Shown in pieces: positions 37,175 to 45,850 of a stretch of DNA of 64,000 nucleotides. How positions within the stretch are numbered: position 1 is the first letter of the stretch; every line of letters starts with the position of its first letter. The stretch is from Erythrobacter sp. Alg231-14 (GTDB taxonomy: Bacteria; Pseudomonadota; Alphaproteobacteria; Sphingomonadales; Sphingomonadaceae). The stretch spans positions 1,178,001 to 1,242,000 of the forward strand of contig NZ_LT702999.1 of assembly GCF_900149685.1 (NCBI RefSeq), in the 5' to 3' direction. A model generated the notes under the pieces. That model was not told where the DNA came from, searched no databases, and worked only from the letters and a program-made list of their open reading frames with translations. The translations under genes were made by a program, and so were the position numbers.

Positions 37175-37977
37175 TGGCATCTCAGGCGATCCCCGGTTCA
37201 AGCTTTGCGCATTCCATGCGGGTGCAGTTGCGCGTGATTGGGGCGTTGTTGCGGCGTGAAATGCTGACTCGGTATGGGCGGCACAATATCGGCTTCATGT
37301 GGTTGTTTGTGGAACCAATGATGTTCACTGTGGGCGTGACCATTTTATGGACCGCGACAAAATCATTCCACGGCAGCGATCTGCCCATCGTTGCCTTTGC
37401 GCTAACGGGGTATTCCAGTGTCCTTTTGTGGCGCAATATGCCGGGCCGTTGCATCGGCGCGCTTCAGGCGAATTTGCCGTTGATGTATCATCGCAATATC
37501 AAAGTCGCCGACATCTATGCCGCGCGGCTATTGCTTGAATTCGGTGGGGCAACAATATCCTTCGTAGCGTTGTCGATTGTGTTCATTGCCACCGAATGGA
37601 TGTCCGCGCCGGACGATTTTCTTAAGGTTGTCGGGGGGTGGTTACTGATCGCTTGGTTTGGCGCGGCGTTGGCCATTGGGCTCGGCGCTCTGTCGTACCT
37701 GAACGATCTGGTCGACAAACTCTGGCACCCCTTTTCCTATTTGCTTTTTCCCCTTTCGGGTGCAGCGTTCCTAGTTGCGGCATTGCCGGTTTTTGCGCAG
37801 GAAATCGTCTTATGGATTCCCATCGTCCATGGCGTTGAATTGGTGAGAGAGGGATTTTTCGGCACTAAAGCTCGGGCAATCTATGACCTTGGCTATCTGA
37901 TTCCATTCAACCTTGTGTTGAGCGTGGTATCGTTGATCACGGTGCGCTACGTCTCGCGGCGGGTGGTGCCAGAGTGA
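37174..37977 (+). CDS. Capsule ABC transporter permease, KpsM/BexB type
   Basis: A 267-residue ABC-2 type permease with about six membrane segments. The start at 37174 is chosen for the TGATG overlap with the KpsE-like gene; the frame is open to 37123, but that part would sit inside the neighbour. Typical features are REMLTRYGRHNIGFMWLFVEP near the N-terminus and IPIVHGVELVREGFF before the last segment, the conserved KpsM region. It forms the membrane channel for a finished lipid-linked polysaccharide, driven by the ATPase at 37977-39431 (overlap TGATG). The length matches the family. Confidence 0.9.
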   Translation: MASQAIPGSSFAHSMRVQLRVIGALLRREMLTRYGRHNIGFMWLFVEPMMFTVGVTILWTATKSFHGSDLPIVAFALTGYSSVLLWRNMPGRCIGALQANLPLMYHRNIKVADIYAARLLLEFGGATISFVALSIVFIATEWMSAPDDFLKVVGGWLLIAWFGAALAIGLGALSYLNDLVDKLWHPFSYLLFPLSGAAFLVAALPVFAQEIVLWIPIVHGVELVREGFFGTKARAIYDLGYLIPFNLVLSVVSLITVRYVSRRVVPE

Positions 37978-39431
37978 TGCAATCCGGTCAGATTCAAGTG
38001 CGCGATTTGCGCAAGACCTATCGCACGAACTTTGGTCAAAACGTCGTATTGGATGGCGTGAACTTCGATTTGGCCATGGGCGAACGGTTGGGAATACTGG
38101 GTCGGAACGGGGCCGGTAAATCCACGATGATCCGCCTGATTAGCGGCGCCGAACGTCAAACGTCTGGCACGGTTGAAACGACAATGTCTGTGTCTTGGCC
38201 GCTTGCTTTTGGCGGCGCTTTTCAACCCAATCTCACTGGCCTCGATAACATTCGTTTTATAAGTCGGATTTACAATCAGGACATCGAGTCAAACCTCGCC
38301 TTTGTTGAGGAATTTGCCGAACTCGGCCCGTATTTGGCCGAAGAGGTTCGCACTTATTCTTCGGGAATGCGGGCGCGTTTGGCCTTTGCCATTTCGATGA
38401 TTATTGAATTTGATTGTTTCTTGATCGATGAAATTGGCGCGGTTGGTGACGCGCGTTTTCATGACCGCTGCAATCAAGAATTGTTTCGCAAACGGTCCGA
38501 TAGAGCGATGATCATCATCTCGCATGACGCCTCTTATATTCGCGATCATTGCACGCGATTTGCGGTGTTGCATGGCGGCAAGTTAGAATTGTTTGCCGAG
38601 TTTGATGATGCCTATTCGGACTTTCGGACCAAAATCGGCTTGGAAGCGATCGAGCGTCCCAGCTTGGTTGAATATCCCAGCAATCGCCGCGAGTTGATTG
38701 AAACAACGCACACTGTCGCAGTTTTGGACGATGTGTTTCGCGCTGCGGTTCAGGCCGCCGATTGGAACCGTGACGATGGCCAATGGGCCGAAGCAGAGGC
38801 AGGGTACAAAAGCGCGCTGGAGCTCTATCCCTATCAACGATCATACTGGGTCCAAGCGGCGCACGCGGCCAAGGAAGCGGGCGAAGACACCCGCGCCGAA
38901 ATCGGATACCGTACCGCCATAGCATTGGGTGAAACATACGCCGATGTGCGGGAACATTTCGAATTTGTGTTGGCAAGGCAAGGGCTCAACGCCGGTGATC
39001 TCCCTCCGCATATTTACTCCGGAACGGACGCCCACAACGCGGCTCCCGCTGCTCCGGATATTTCCACGTTCGCGCGCGCAGCATGGTCCTCAGATGAAGT
39101 GGACGATGACACTGTGCTGGACCTGTTGCGACATCACTCAACATGCGATTCCGCTCTCGCTGCGATGATCCGTGATGATCGGTTCGACGCCGCCCGAACG
39201 CTCACTTCGGCGGGTAATCATAAATTCACCTGCAGCCCCGGCGACGATCAAGCGGTTGAACAATGGATCGCAAATCTCATTGCGATTGCCAGTCCTGGCC
39301 TCAATCAACGCGATCGACAGGCTTTGGCCCAATCGCCTGCAATGCAATCCGATCCATGGTCTTGTGTGATCGCGGCCGGCGGGTTTGCCAACTGGCGTTC
39401 GGTGGGATCTGTGTTGGAGCAAGCGGCATGA
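37977..39431 (+). CDS. Capsule ABC ATPase, KpsT type, with C-terminal TPR-like extension
   Basis: A 484-residue protein; KpsT proteins are normally about 220. Residues 1-220 are a complete ABC ATPase: Walker A GRNGAGKST (about 43-51), Q-loop region FGGAFQPNLTG, signature YSSGMRARLAF, Walker B CFLIDEIGAVGD and switch His in IIISHD. The start is the ATG in the TGATG overlap with the permease; a GTG 3 bases earlier is possible. Residues about 255-335 resemble a pair of TPR helices (WAEAEAGYKSALELYPYQRS, then AEIGYRTAIALGETYADV). The remaining 150 residues are helical and unrecognised. The tail might bind the glycosyltransferases, coupling synthesis to export. This is inference. No frameshift or break is seen at the junction. 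Confidence 0.88.
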   Translation: MQSGQIQVRDLRKTYRTNFGQNVVLDGVNFDLAMGERLGILGRNGAGKSTMIRLISGAERQTSGTVETTMSVSWPLAFGGAFQPNLTGLDNIRFISRIYNQDIESNLAFVEEFAELGPYLAEEVRTYSSGMRARLAFAISMIIEFDCFLIDEIGAVGDARFHDRCNQELFRKRSDRAMIIISHDASYIRDHCTRFAVLHGGKLELFAEFDDAYSDFRTKIGLEAIERPSLVEYPSNRRELIETTHTVAVLDDVFRAAVQAADWNRDDGQWAEAEAGYKSALELYPYQRSYWVQAAHAAKEAGEDTRAEIGYRTAIALGETYADVREHFEFVLARQGLNAGDLPPHIYSGTDAHNAAPAAPDISTFARAAWSSDEVDDDTVLDLLRHHSTCDSALAAMIRDDRFDAARTLTSAGNHKFTCSPGDDQAVEQWIANLIAIASPGLNQRDRQALAQSPAMQSDPWSCVIAAGGFANWRSVGSVLEQAA

Positions 39432-39462
39432 CATTCACCCCACACACAAAAGGCGTTTTATC

Positions 39463-40773
39463 TTGTCCAGGATCCTAATCGATGGATACAATCTCGGCCT
39501 TGAGAAAGGGACAGGGGTGGCAACCTATGCCCGCAATCTCAGCTACGAGATCGGCAATCTGGGCCACCATGTAGATGTGGTCTACGGCAACCGGGCCAGC
39601 GTCACACGCGACGAATTGCTGCGCGAGATTTACTTCTTCGATTCCGCCGAAGATGAGAAGATCAAACTGCTCGAAATCATCGAACAGGTCCGTCAGGCGA
39701 TCCAAGGCCCCTTCACCTTTCGCGCCCGCGAAGTGCCCATTTCTGGCCGCGTGATAACCCGGACATTTCAATCAAAACTTCCGTATTATGATAGGCTCTA
39801 CAACGCGCCTGACCTTTTCATGCGGGCGCAAAGCGCGTTCAAGTTATGGAAGAGGCCATCTCAAGTCAGGATGCCGCAGAAACCGGATCTCGCGCATTGG
39901 ACATATCCGATCCCGTTGCGGGTGAAGAAGCGCCCCAACATCTACACATTGCACGATGTCGTCCCGCTTCGTCTTCCTTACACAACACTGGATCACAAAC
40001 GTCGATATCTGCGTTTGCTCCAACAACTGGACAAGACCGCAGATCATTTCGTGACCGTGTCGGAAAATTCGAAGCGCGATCTGGTTGATCTTGTGGGCAT
40101 ATCGCCGGACCGGATCACCAACACATATCAATCGGTTAGCATCCCCGCAAAGTACCGCGACAAACCAGAAGACCAGGTTGCGCGCGAGGTCGAAGGGCTG
40201 ACCGGGTTCGATTACAAAGGGTATTTCCTGTTCTGGGGATCGCTGGAACCCAAGAAGAATATCGGTCGATTGATTGAGGCTTATTTGTCATCAAAGGTTG
40301 AAACGCCATTGGTCATAGTCGGGGCGCAGGCTTGGAAAGCGGAGCAAGAGCTTAAGCTTTTAGGAGAGACCGACACTGTCTATGCCAGCCTCGAAAGGCG
40401 GCGGGGCGCGCGGAAGCGTGTGATCCAGTTGCCCTATGCCCCCTTCCCTTTGTTAGTCAGTTTGATCCGAGGGGCGCGCGCCGCGATGTTCCCGTCGCTG
40501 TATGAAGGGTTTGGATTGCCAGCCCTCGAGGCAATGCTGCTTGGCACGCCGGTGATTTGTTCAAACACGTCTTCATTACCCGAAGTCGCCGGAGATGCGG
40601 CCGTCATGGTGGACCCGTATGACACACAGGCTATCACACAAGCGATACGCGCGATTGATGCCGATGCCGATATGCGGGCCGATTTTGTTGCACGCGGCAA
40701 AGAACGTGCAACCCTATTCAGCCCCGAAATCTATCGAGAGAAATTGAGAGATGTCTATGATCGACATCTTTGA
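39463..40773 (+). CDS. Glycosyltransferase, GT4 family
   Basis: A GT-B glycosyltransferase. The likely start is a TTG at 39463 (436 residues), preceded by AAAGGCG, giving SRILIDGYNLGLEKGTGVATYA at once. The frame extends to 39385 but that part overlaps the ATPase gene and is not family-like. Marks: IYTLHDVVPLRLPYTT, VTVSENSKRDL, FWGSLEPKKNIGRLIEAYL and the donor site MFPSLYEGFGLPALEAMLLG, then SNTSSLPEVAGDAAVMVDP. About 80 residues (60-140) between the N-terminal strands and the LHD loop are an insertion relative to minimal GT4 enzymes. It lies between the exporter ATPase and the outer-membrane export lipoprotein. It is probably the third glycosyltransferase of the pathway, with unknown donor. 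Confidence 0.85.
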   Translation: MSRILIDGYNLGLEKGTGVATYARNLSYEIGNLGHHVDVVYGNRASVTRDELLREIYFFDSAEDEKIKLLEIIEQVRQAIQGPFTFRAREVPISGRVITRTFQSKLPYYDRLYNAPDLFMRAQSAFKLWKRPSQVRMPQKPDLAHWTYPIPLRVKKRPNIYTLHDVVPLRLPYTTLDHKRRYLRLLQQLDKTADHFVTVSENSKRDLVDLVGISPDRITNTYQSVSIPAKYRDKPEDQVAREVEGLTGFDYKGYFLFWGSLEPKKNIGRLIEAYLSSKVETPLVIVGAQAWKAEQELKLLGETDTVYASLERRRGARKRVIQLPYAPFPLLVSLIRGARAAMFPSLYEGFGLPALEAMLLGTPVICSNTSSLPEVAGDAAVMVDPYDTQAITQAIRAIDADADMRADFVARGKERATLFSPEIYREKLRDVYDRHL

Positions 40774-40797
40774 TCAGGATTATGCAGGAGAAATCGC

Positions 40798-42012
40798 ATG
40801 CGCCGCTTTAACCCAGCCATGATCCTTGGAAAGCGCGCTGGTGCCGTGTGCAAGACTGCTTTTGCCGTTGGCTCACTTTTCGTCATCTCTGCATGTTCAA
40901 GTTTAGGTGGCGCCGGTCCGTCCACTGGATCCATCCGCGACGCGAGCGAATTGAACTACGCCGACACAGGTATTCAGGTGATCGAACTTGGTCCCAACGT
41001 ATTGGGCCGATTGAATTCGCACAGCGCTGCCAACAGCTTCGCTGAAGTTTTCGGCGATGTTCCCGTTTCTCCCACCGTCATCGGGGCTGGCGATGAGTTG
41101 GACATTTCGATTTGGGAAGCCCCGCCCGCAGTCTTATTCGGCGCGTCTGCACCGGACCAAGGGCTCGGTTCAGCACCAGACCTCGCCAGCAGTGCCGAAA
41201 TCCCCCAGCAGCAAGTGGGTGAAGACGGCAAAGTCACGGTGCCATTTGTCGGACGGGTATCGGTCGCTGGCCTGAGAACGGACCAGGTCGAAGCGATTAT
41301 CACTTCACGCCTTTCTGGACGCGCAAACGACCCTCAAGCGCTCGTCCGGTTGGTTCAGAACGAGACCCGCACCGTCACCATTTTGGGCAATGTTCAATCC
41401 AGCGGTCGGGTCGTCTTGTCCGCCCGCGGTGAACGATTGTTGGACGCATTGGCAAGCGCAGGTGGAACCCGCGAAGCCATTGAGCAATCCACCATTCAGC
41501 TGTCGCGCGGGACTGCAAAAGCGATAATGCCTTTGGAGCAAGTGATTTCCGACCCACGGAACAATGTGGGCTTGCGCGCGGATGACGTCATCACCGTCCA
41601 ACACAAACCGTTTAGCTTCGTGGCCTTGGGCGCGGTAAGCCAGAATGCCGAAGTCCCCTTTGAAGGGGCCGGAATTAGCCTTGCGGAGGCGCTAGGCCGT
41701 GTCGGCGGGCTGAATGACCGTCGCGCCGATATCAAGGGTGTTTTCGTCTTCCGTATGGAAGAACGCGGCGCGATCGATCCGCTACTGGACGAAGCACAAC
41801 CCACAACCGCGGATGGGCGTGTCCCGGTGGTGTACAATTTGGCCATGAACAACGCTCAAAGCCTGTTCGCAATGCAGGACTTTATGATGCGCGATGGTGA
41901 TGTGCTCTACATCTCAACCGCACCCGGTGTAGAACTGGAACGTTTTCTAGGGGCCTTGTCGAGCACGGCATTTTCGATCGTGGCAACGGGCAACGCTTTG
42001 GACAATCGATGA
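40798..42012 (+). CDS. Outer-membrane polysaccharide export lipoprotein (Wza/KpsD type)
   Basis: A 404-residue protein with AGGAG 9 bases before the ATG. Lipoprotein signal with lipobox ISAC (Cys at about 33). The Poly_export domain begins at VIGAGDELDISIWE (about 95-108) and runs to GEDGKVTVPFVGRVSVAGLRTDQVE. SLBB-like repeats follow (VTILGNVQSSGRVVL and FVALGAVSQNAEVPF). A C-terminal helix region could be the outer-membrane barrel segment. It is the outer-membrane exit for the glycan, stacked on the KpsE-like protein. It is the last gene of the plus-strand set and is convergent with the LuxR-type gene, 28 bases away. No hairpin was recognised in that gap. Confidence 0.9.
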   Translation: MRRFNPAMILGKRAGAVCKTAFAVGSLFVISACSSLGGAGPSTGSIRDASELNYADTGIQVIELGPNVLGRLNSHSAANSFAEVFGDVPVSPTVIGAGDELDISIWEAPPAVLFGASAPDQGLGSAPDLASSAEIPQQQVGEDGKVTVPFVGRVSVAGLRTDQVEAIITSRLSGRANDPQALVRLVQNETRTVTILGNVQSSGRVVLSARGERLLDALASAGGTREAIEQSTIQLSRGTAKAIMPLEQVISDPRNNVGLRADDVITVQHKPFSFVALGAVSQNAEVPFEGAGISLAEALGRVGGLNDRRADIKGVFVFRMEERGAIDPLLDEAQPTTADGRVPVVYNLAMNNAQSLFAMQDFMMRDGDVLYISTAPGVELERFLGALSSTAFSIVATGNALDNR

Positions 42013-42040
42013 TTATCAACGCAGGGCAGGCGGTCTAAAC

Positions 42041-42829
42041 CTAGATCGCGCCCACATAACCCAATTGCGCTGCTCTAAAGACAGCTTGGGTCCGGTTAAC
42101 GCATCCCAAGCGCTCAATTGCACATTGCAGGTGATATCGGACCGCGGCGTGGCTTAACGACAAGATCATGCCGGTTTCCCGGTCGGTCTTGCCCTGCGAT
42201 GCCCATTGCAAACATTGCACTTGGCGCCGCGTCAAATAGCAATTGCTGGGCACTTCTTTCCGCGTATCTTGAACCTGATTGTACGTCTTGAGAAAACGGT
42301 GAGCGATAAGCGACAACATTGCCGAATGCTCTTGATACTCAGCGGAAAGATCCGACTTTTGAACATCGGTCGGCAAACAACAAACAAGGCCGGTCTGACC
42401 AAAAGCCAAATGCACAGGAATCACCATTAAAGACGACACCTTCGCAGGGTTCGCAAACGCTTTTGAAAGTCCGCGTAGCGCGAGATCGGACCTAATGCTG
42501 TTTCCATGAAACCCTTCGCTGTTCATCCAGAACGGTTCGCTTTCATATCGACAAGCAAGTGCGATCGGGGATGCCAAAGCGATCTGCGGTTTATACCACC
42601 ACCGATCCCCCCGATCATTCCAGCCAAACACGGTTTCATTCAACGAAGCGCGGTCGCAGTCCTCCGGTCCGTTCTTGGACGAAAGATCGTGCCAGACGGC
42701 AAATTGGAAACCGAGCCTAGCTGCAATAGCAGCGAAGCATTGCGCCGCTCCGAAGATAGATTCAGGTCCCCGGATTGACACATTGTCGAGGGTGTCAATC
42801 AGGGTTGATGGAGTTGAGGGGATTTCCAT
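42041..42829 (-). CDS. LuxR-family transcriptional regulator, solo
   Basis: About 262 residues from the ATG at 42829 (a TTG two codons earlier is possible). The C-terminal LuxR-type helix-turn-helix is clear (about 190-255: LTRRQVQCLQWASQGKTD, then the recognition part SHAAVRYHLQCAIERLG and NRTQAVFRAAQLG). The N-terminal 170 residues have the layout of an autoinducer-binding domain (WHDLSS, WWYKPQ, SEPFW), but the Asp-Pro pair usual for acyl-homoserine lactone contact is not obvious. No luxI-like gene is in the window, so it is a solo. Next to the capsule island, it may control export genes by density or another small ligand. That is inferred from position only. Confidence 0.82.
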   Translation of the reverse strand: MEIPSTPSTLIDTLDNVSIRGPESIFGAAQCFAAIAARLGFQFAVWHDLSSKNGPEDCDRASLNETVFGWNDRGDRWWYKPQIALASPIALACRYESEPFWMNSEGFHGNSIRSDLALRGLSKAFANPAKVSSLMVIPVHLAFGQTGLVCCLPTDVQKSDLSAEYQEHSAMLSLIAHRFLKTYNQVQDTRKEVPSNCYLTRRQVQCLQWASQGKTDRETGMILSLSHAAVRYHLQCAIERLGCVNRTQAVFRAAQLGYVGAI

Positions 42830-43122
42830 TTGCAAACCTGTTACGACCTTGCCGGACTAAGGCGGTCACGCCGGGTAAAACTCAATCCGATCGGATCAGA
42901 GGGCAAAGCCCGTTTGTGACGATCATTGTTTCTCACCATCATCAATTCAGATCCCCAAGGTTCGCCTCATGACCGTTAGCCAAAGGTCCATTTTCCAGGC
43001 CGATTACAGGCTCTGATGGCGCGGGTAGCAGACATATATCGGCGTTGACTAGGGTCGTGTTGGGTACAGCCCAAACCAAGATAGTTTCATGGTATCACCG
43101 TTTATGACGGTTAAGCGCGAAT
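42830..43122. other. Upstream region of LuxR-type gene
   Basis: About 290 bases between the regulator start and the terminator of the alginate operon. It should carry the regulator's promoter. No ORF with a ribosome site, repeat or clear inverted repeat of lux-box type was found. Confidence 0.45.
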
Positions 43123-43143
43123 GGGCGCGGCATAGCCGCGCCC
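43123..43143 (-). terminator. Hairpin after the alginate catabolic operon
   Basis: A perfect 9-base stem (GGGCGCGGC with GCCGCGCCC) and ATA loop, 24 bases beyond the stop of the 59-codon gene. The following minus-strand sequence has only a short T content, so it may need help or act as an mRNA end stabiliser. It fits the end of the operon that starts near 52000. Confidence 0.6.
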
Positions 43144-43167
43144 AAACGATGGTATAATGATCGCTGA

Positions 43168-43347
43168 TTAAAGCGAATGTCCGTCGGTCACATCATCGAC
43201 CAGTTCACGCTCAATAGAACGCTCAAACAATTTCTGATCGTGGTCTGGGTTATCGTTGGCAAAAGGGCATTGCCCTGCTGATTGCGCATCATGTCGTGAC
43301 CCGCCCAAGCTGACGCTCAGTTCCAGCATGCCATGCCGTTGTTTCAC
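43168..43347 (-). CDS. Small protein coupled to kdgK (59 codons)
   Basis: A frame from GTG at 43347 to TAA at 43168, too short for usual length cut-offs. Its GTG overlaps the kdgK stop (GTGA), the same coupling seen elsewhere in the window. An internal ATG at codon 7 is the alternative start. The product is hydrophilic and ends in an acidic segment; recognisable bits are [25 protein letters not shown] and the terminal HSL. One Cys, no signal or membrane segment. A hairpin follows 24 bases later, so the gene sits inside the transcript and before its end. No family was recognised. The evidence for a real gene is the overlap, the coding-like composition and the position before the terminator. 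Confidence 0.6.
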   Translation of the reverse strand: MKQRHGMLELSVSLGGSRHDAQSAGQCPFANDNPDHDQKLFERSIERELVDDVTDGHSL

Positions 43348-44375
43348 CGTTGAACACGTCCCGATCCGTCACCGCTCATGAGTTTTTCAACTTCTGGCAC
43401 TGTGACGCGATTAAAGTCGCCCAAGATGGAGTGTTTGAGACAACTTGCCGCAACAGCAAATTCAAGGCTTTGCTGACGATCTTCATAGGCATTCAGACCG
43501 TAGATCAACGCCGATGCAAAACTATCGCCGCCGCCAACACGATCAACAATATCGGTCATTTCATAACGGCGCGAAAGTTTGAAACCACCATCACGCGTGC
43601 GCAAACACGCAGACCAACCGTTACGATCAGCGCTAAAGCTTTCGCGCAATGTGATCGCGATTGTGCTCATTTCGGGATAGATATCGAGAACCTTGGCCGA
43701 CAATGCTTCATATTTCGCAGTGTCCAATTCAGCAGATTCCACGTCGACATCGACTGAGATATCCAACGATTTCTGACAATCTTCTTCGTTCGCAATACCG
43801 ACATCAACATACTTCACGAGATCGCGCATCACTTCAGGTGCGGTCTTGCCATACTTCCAAAGCTTGCCGCGATAATTGAAATCGCAAGACACGGTCACGC
43901 CTGCGGCCTTGGCTGCCTTCACGCATTCCAAGCTTAGATCGGCAGCCGACTGGCTCAATGCCGGGGTAATGCCCGTGATATGCAGCCATTTGGCGCCGTT
44001 GAAGATCGACGGCCAATCAAAATCGCCCGGTCCCGCTTCGCAGATTGAAGAACGATCGCGATCATAGACCACTTTCGAAGGGCGTTGATTGGCACCCGTC
44101 TCAAGGAAGTAAATCCCGACGCGATCACCGCTGCGACGGATTTGCGCGGTGTCCACGCCAAAGCTGCGCAGCTCACGGATCGCGGCTTCGCCAATGTCGT
44201 TATCCGGCAATGCACTAACAAATCCGGCATCTAGGCCGTAATTGCTTAGCGCGACCGCAACGTTTGCTTCGCCACCGCCAAAGGTGGCTTCGAAGGAAGG
44301 AGATTGGAAGAAACGTTCATTGCCCGGCGTTTTTAGCCGCAACATGATTTCTCCGAACGATAGAAATTCAGCCAT
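43344..44375 (-). CDS. kdgK: 2-keto-3-deoxygluconate kinase (PfkB family)
   Basis: A 343-residue ribokinase-fold sugar kinase. [16 protein letters not shown] (about 31-46) is the first PfkB region, with DRDRSS and a substrate lid between. The second signature [19 protein letters not shown] (about 285-303) holds the catalytic Asp in GGGDSF. It phosphorylates 2-keto-3-deoxygluconate (KDG) to KDPG, which the aldolase encoded 17 bases upstream splits. The place after alginate lyases, KdgF-like cupin and reductase fits the alginate route: DEH is reduced to KDG, then KDPG, then pyruvate plus glyceraldehyde 3-phosphate. The length is normal. The last codon overlaps the start of a 59-codon frame (GTGA). 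Confidence 0.92.
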   Translation of the reverse strand: MAEFLSFGEIMLRLKTPGNERFFQSPSFEATFGGGEANVAVALSNYGLDAGFVSALPDNDIGEAAIRELRSFGVDTAQIRRSGDRVGIYFLETGANQRPSKVVYDRDRSSICEAGPGDFDWPSIFNGAKWLHITGITPALSQSAADLSLECVKAAKAAGVTVSCDFNYRGKLWKYGKTAPEVMRDLVKYVDVGIANEEDCQKSLDISVDVDVESAELDTAKYEALSAKVLDIYPEMSTIAITLRESFSADRNGWSACLRTRDGGFKLSRRYEMTDIVDRVGGGDSFASALIYGLNAYEDRQQSLEFAVAASCLKHSILGDFNRVTVPEVEKLMSGDGSGRVQR

Positions 44376-44392
44376 GGGGAGGAGCTTTCAAT

Positions 44393-45031
44393 TCAGCGAG
44401 CAGACTTCGCGATCGCGACCGCCTCTTTCGCAAGGTTGGTAATTTGAGAATAGTCACCGCTGGCGACTGCTTCTTTCGGTGTGAGCCAGCTGCCCCCGCA
44501 GGCGAGAACGCTGGGAAGACTCAGAAATTCGGAAAGGTTGCCTGCCGACACTCCGCCGGTTGGCATGAAACGCATTTCACGAAAGACCGAGCTAAAGGCT
44601 TTCAACATTGGTACTCCACCGGCGAGGCTTGCTGGAAAGAACTTCACTTCCCGCAGCCCGAGCGCATAGGCGCGCTGCACCTCTCCGGCGGTCATTGTAC
44701 CTGGGAAGAAGGGGATACCTTCTTCGATGCAATAGAGCGCAATCTCGTCCACCAATCCGGGTGAGACGATAAATTGTGCGCCGCTCGCAACAACCGATTT
44801 GGCCTGATCCAATGTGAGCACCGTTCCAGCGCCCACGATCAATCCTTCGGTCTCTGCAAGGATGGCTTCCATCCCTTTTTGAGCGTCAGAAGACCGCAGT
44901 ACGACTTCGATCACACTCAACCCACCGTCGGCCAGTGCCTGCGCGGTTTTCACAGCGCGGGCCGCATCGTTTTCACCGATAAGCGGCACCACAGGAGCCG
45001 CAGCCAAACGGTGGGACAGTTCTTTGCTCAT
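44393..45031 (-). CDS. eda: 2-keto-3-deoxy-6-phosphogluconate aldolase
   Basis: A 212-residue class I aldolase of the KDPG/KHG family (TIM barrel). The catalytic Glu is in GLSVIEVVLRS (about residue 42), the GAGTVLT phosphate-side loop is near 67-73, and the Schiff-base Lys is in REVKFFPAS (about 129). FMPTGGVS (about 154-161) is the phosphate-binding region. The usual TLRT after the Glu reads VLRS and the usual FLPGVATPSE reads FFPGTMTAGE, both mild variants. It cleaves KDPG to pyruvate and glyceraldehyde 3-phosphate. Located between kdgK and the reductase gene within the alginate operon, and 24 bases after the SDR stop. Confidence 0.92.
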   Translation of the reverse strand: MSKELSHRLAAAPVVPLIGENDAARAVKTAQALADGGLSVIEVVLRSSDAQKGMEAILAETEGLIVGAGTVLTLDQAKSVVASGAQFIVSPGLVDEIALYCIEEGIPFFPGTMTAGEVQRAYALGLREVKFFPASLAGGVPMLKAFSSVFREMRFMPTGGVSAGNLSEFLSLPSVLACGGSWLTPKEAVASGDYSQITNLAKEAVAIAKSAR

Positions 45032-45055
45032 TGCTTTTCTTCCGATTGCTGCGGC

Positions 45056-45808
45056 TTAGGAAAAAGCCAAGCCGCCGTTGATGTCTAGATTCGCACCGTT
45101 GATAAACGATGCTTCATCAGACGCCAGATAGGCGACCGCATCAGCGGTTTCTTCTGCACGGCCTTGGCGGCGAAGCGGGGTGGAATTTGCCACATTCTCT
45201 CGCGCCGCATCCGGCGTGAATTTGTCGTGGAACGTGGTTGCAATCATGCCAGGGCACAAGGCGTTGACGCGAATGCCTTTCGGGCCAAGCTCTTTCGCCA
45301 ACCCGCGAGTCATTGTCATCACCGCGCCTTTTGATGTGGCGTATGCGATCGCACCGCCACCGCCGCCATCGCGTCCGGCGAGCGACGCGAGATTAACAAT
45401 TGAACCACCTTCGGACATAAGCGGAGCCGCCGCCTTACAAGCAAGGAAGGTCGACGTCGTATTGAGCTGCATCACAAAGTTGAAGAACTCTTCGTCCATT
45501 TCTTCCAATGTTTTGCGCGCGACCAATCCGCCAGCATTGTTGACCAAGATATCAATCTTGTCGCCAAACGCTTCACGCGATGCCGCAATAAGCGCATCAA
45601 CATCGGCGGCTTTCGTGACGTCCGCCTTAACCGCAACGCCTTTGCCGCCGGCTGCTTCAATCGCAGCAACCGTTGCATCGGCATCGGCTTGATTGGAATT
45701 GTAGTTCACAACCACACTTGCCCCTTCAGAGGCGAGCTTAACGCAAACTGCTCGACCAATATCGCGGCTGCCACCGGTCACAACTGCCACTTTGCCAGAA
45801 AATTTCAT
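45056..45808 (-). CDS. SDR oxidoreductase, probable DEH reductase
   Basis: A 250-residue short-chain dehydrogenase. The start is set at ATG 45808 (MKFSGKVAVVTGG), with GGGAAT upstream; ATG 45817 and TTG 45823 are also in frame. Cofactor loop TGGSRDIGRAV (about 11-21), NNAGG (about 85), catalytic Ser in VNLASLAG (about 138) and YATSK (Tyr/Lys about 152/156). Cosubstrate preference cannot be read with certainty; the Ser-Arg after TGG hints at NADPH. By neighbours (lyases, KdgF-like cupin, kdgK, eda) the likely substrate is 4-deoxy-L-erythro-5-hexoseulose uronate (DEH), reduced to KDG. Family members also include KduD-type and FabG-type enzymes, so the reaction rests on context. Confidence 0.85.
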   Translation of the reverse strand: MKFSGKVAVVTGGSRDIGRAVCVKLASEGASVVVNYNSNQADADATVAAIEAAGGKGVAVKADVTKAADVDALIAASREAFGDKIDILVNNAGGLVARKTLEEMDEEFFNFVMQLNTTSTFLACKAAAPLMSEGGSIVNLASLAGRDGGGGGAIAYATSKGAVMTMTRGLAKELGPKGIRVNALCPGMIATTFHDKFTPDAARENVANSTPLRRQGRAEETADAVAYLASDEASFINGANLDINGGLAFS

Positions 45809-45850
45809 GTTTCGCATTCCCAAGTATTAGATGTTTCAAAGCGCCTGAAA

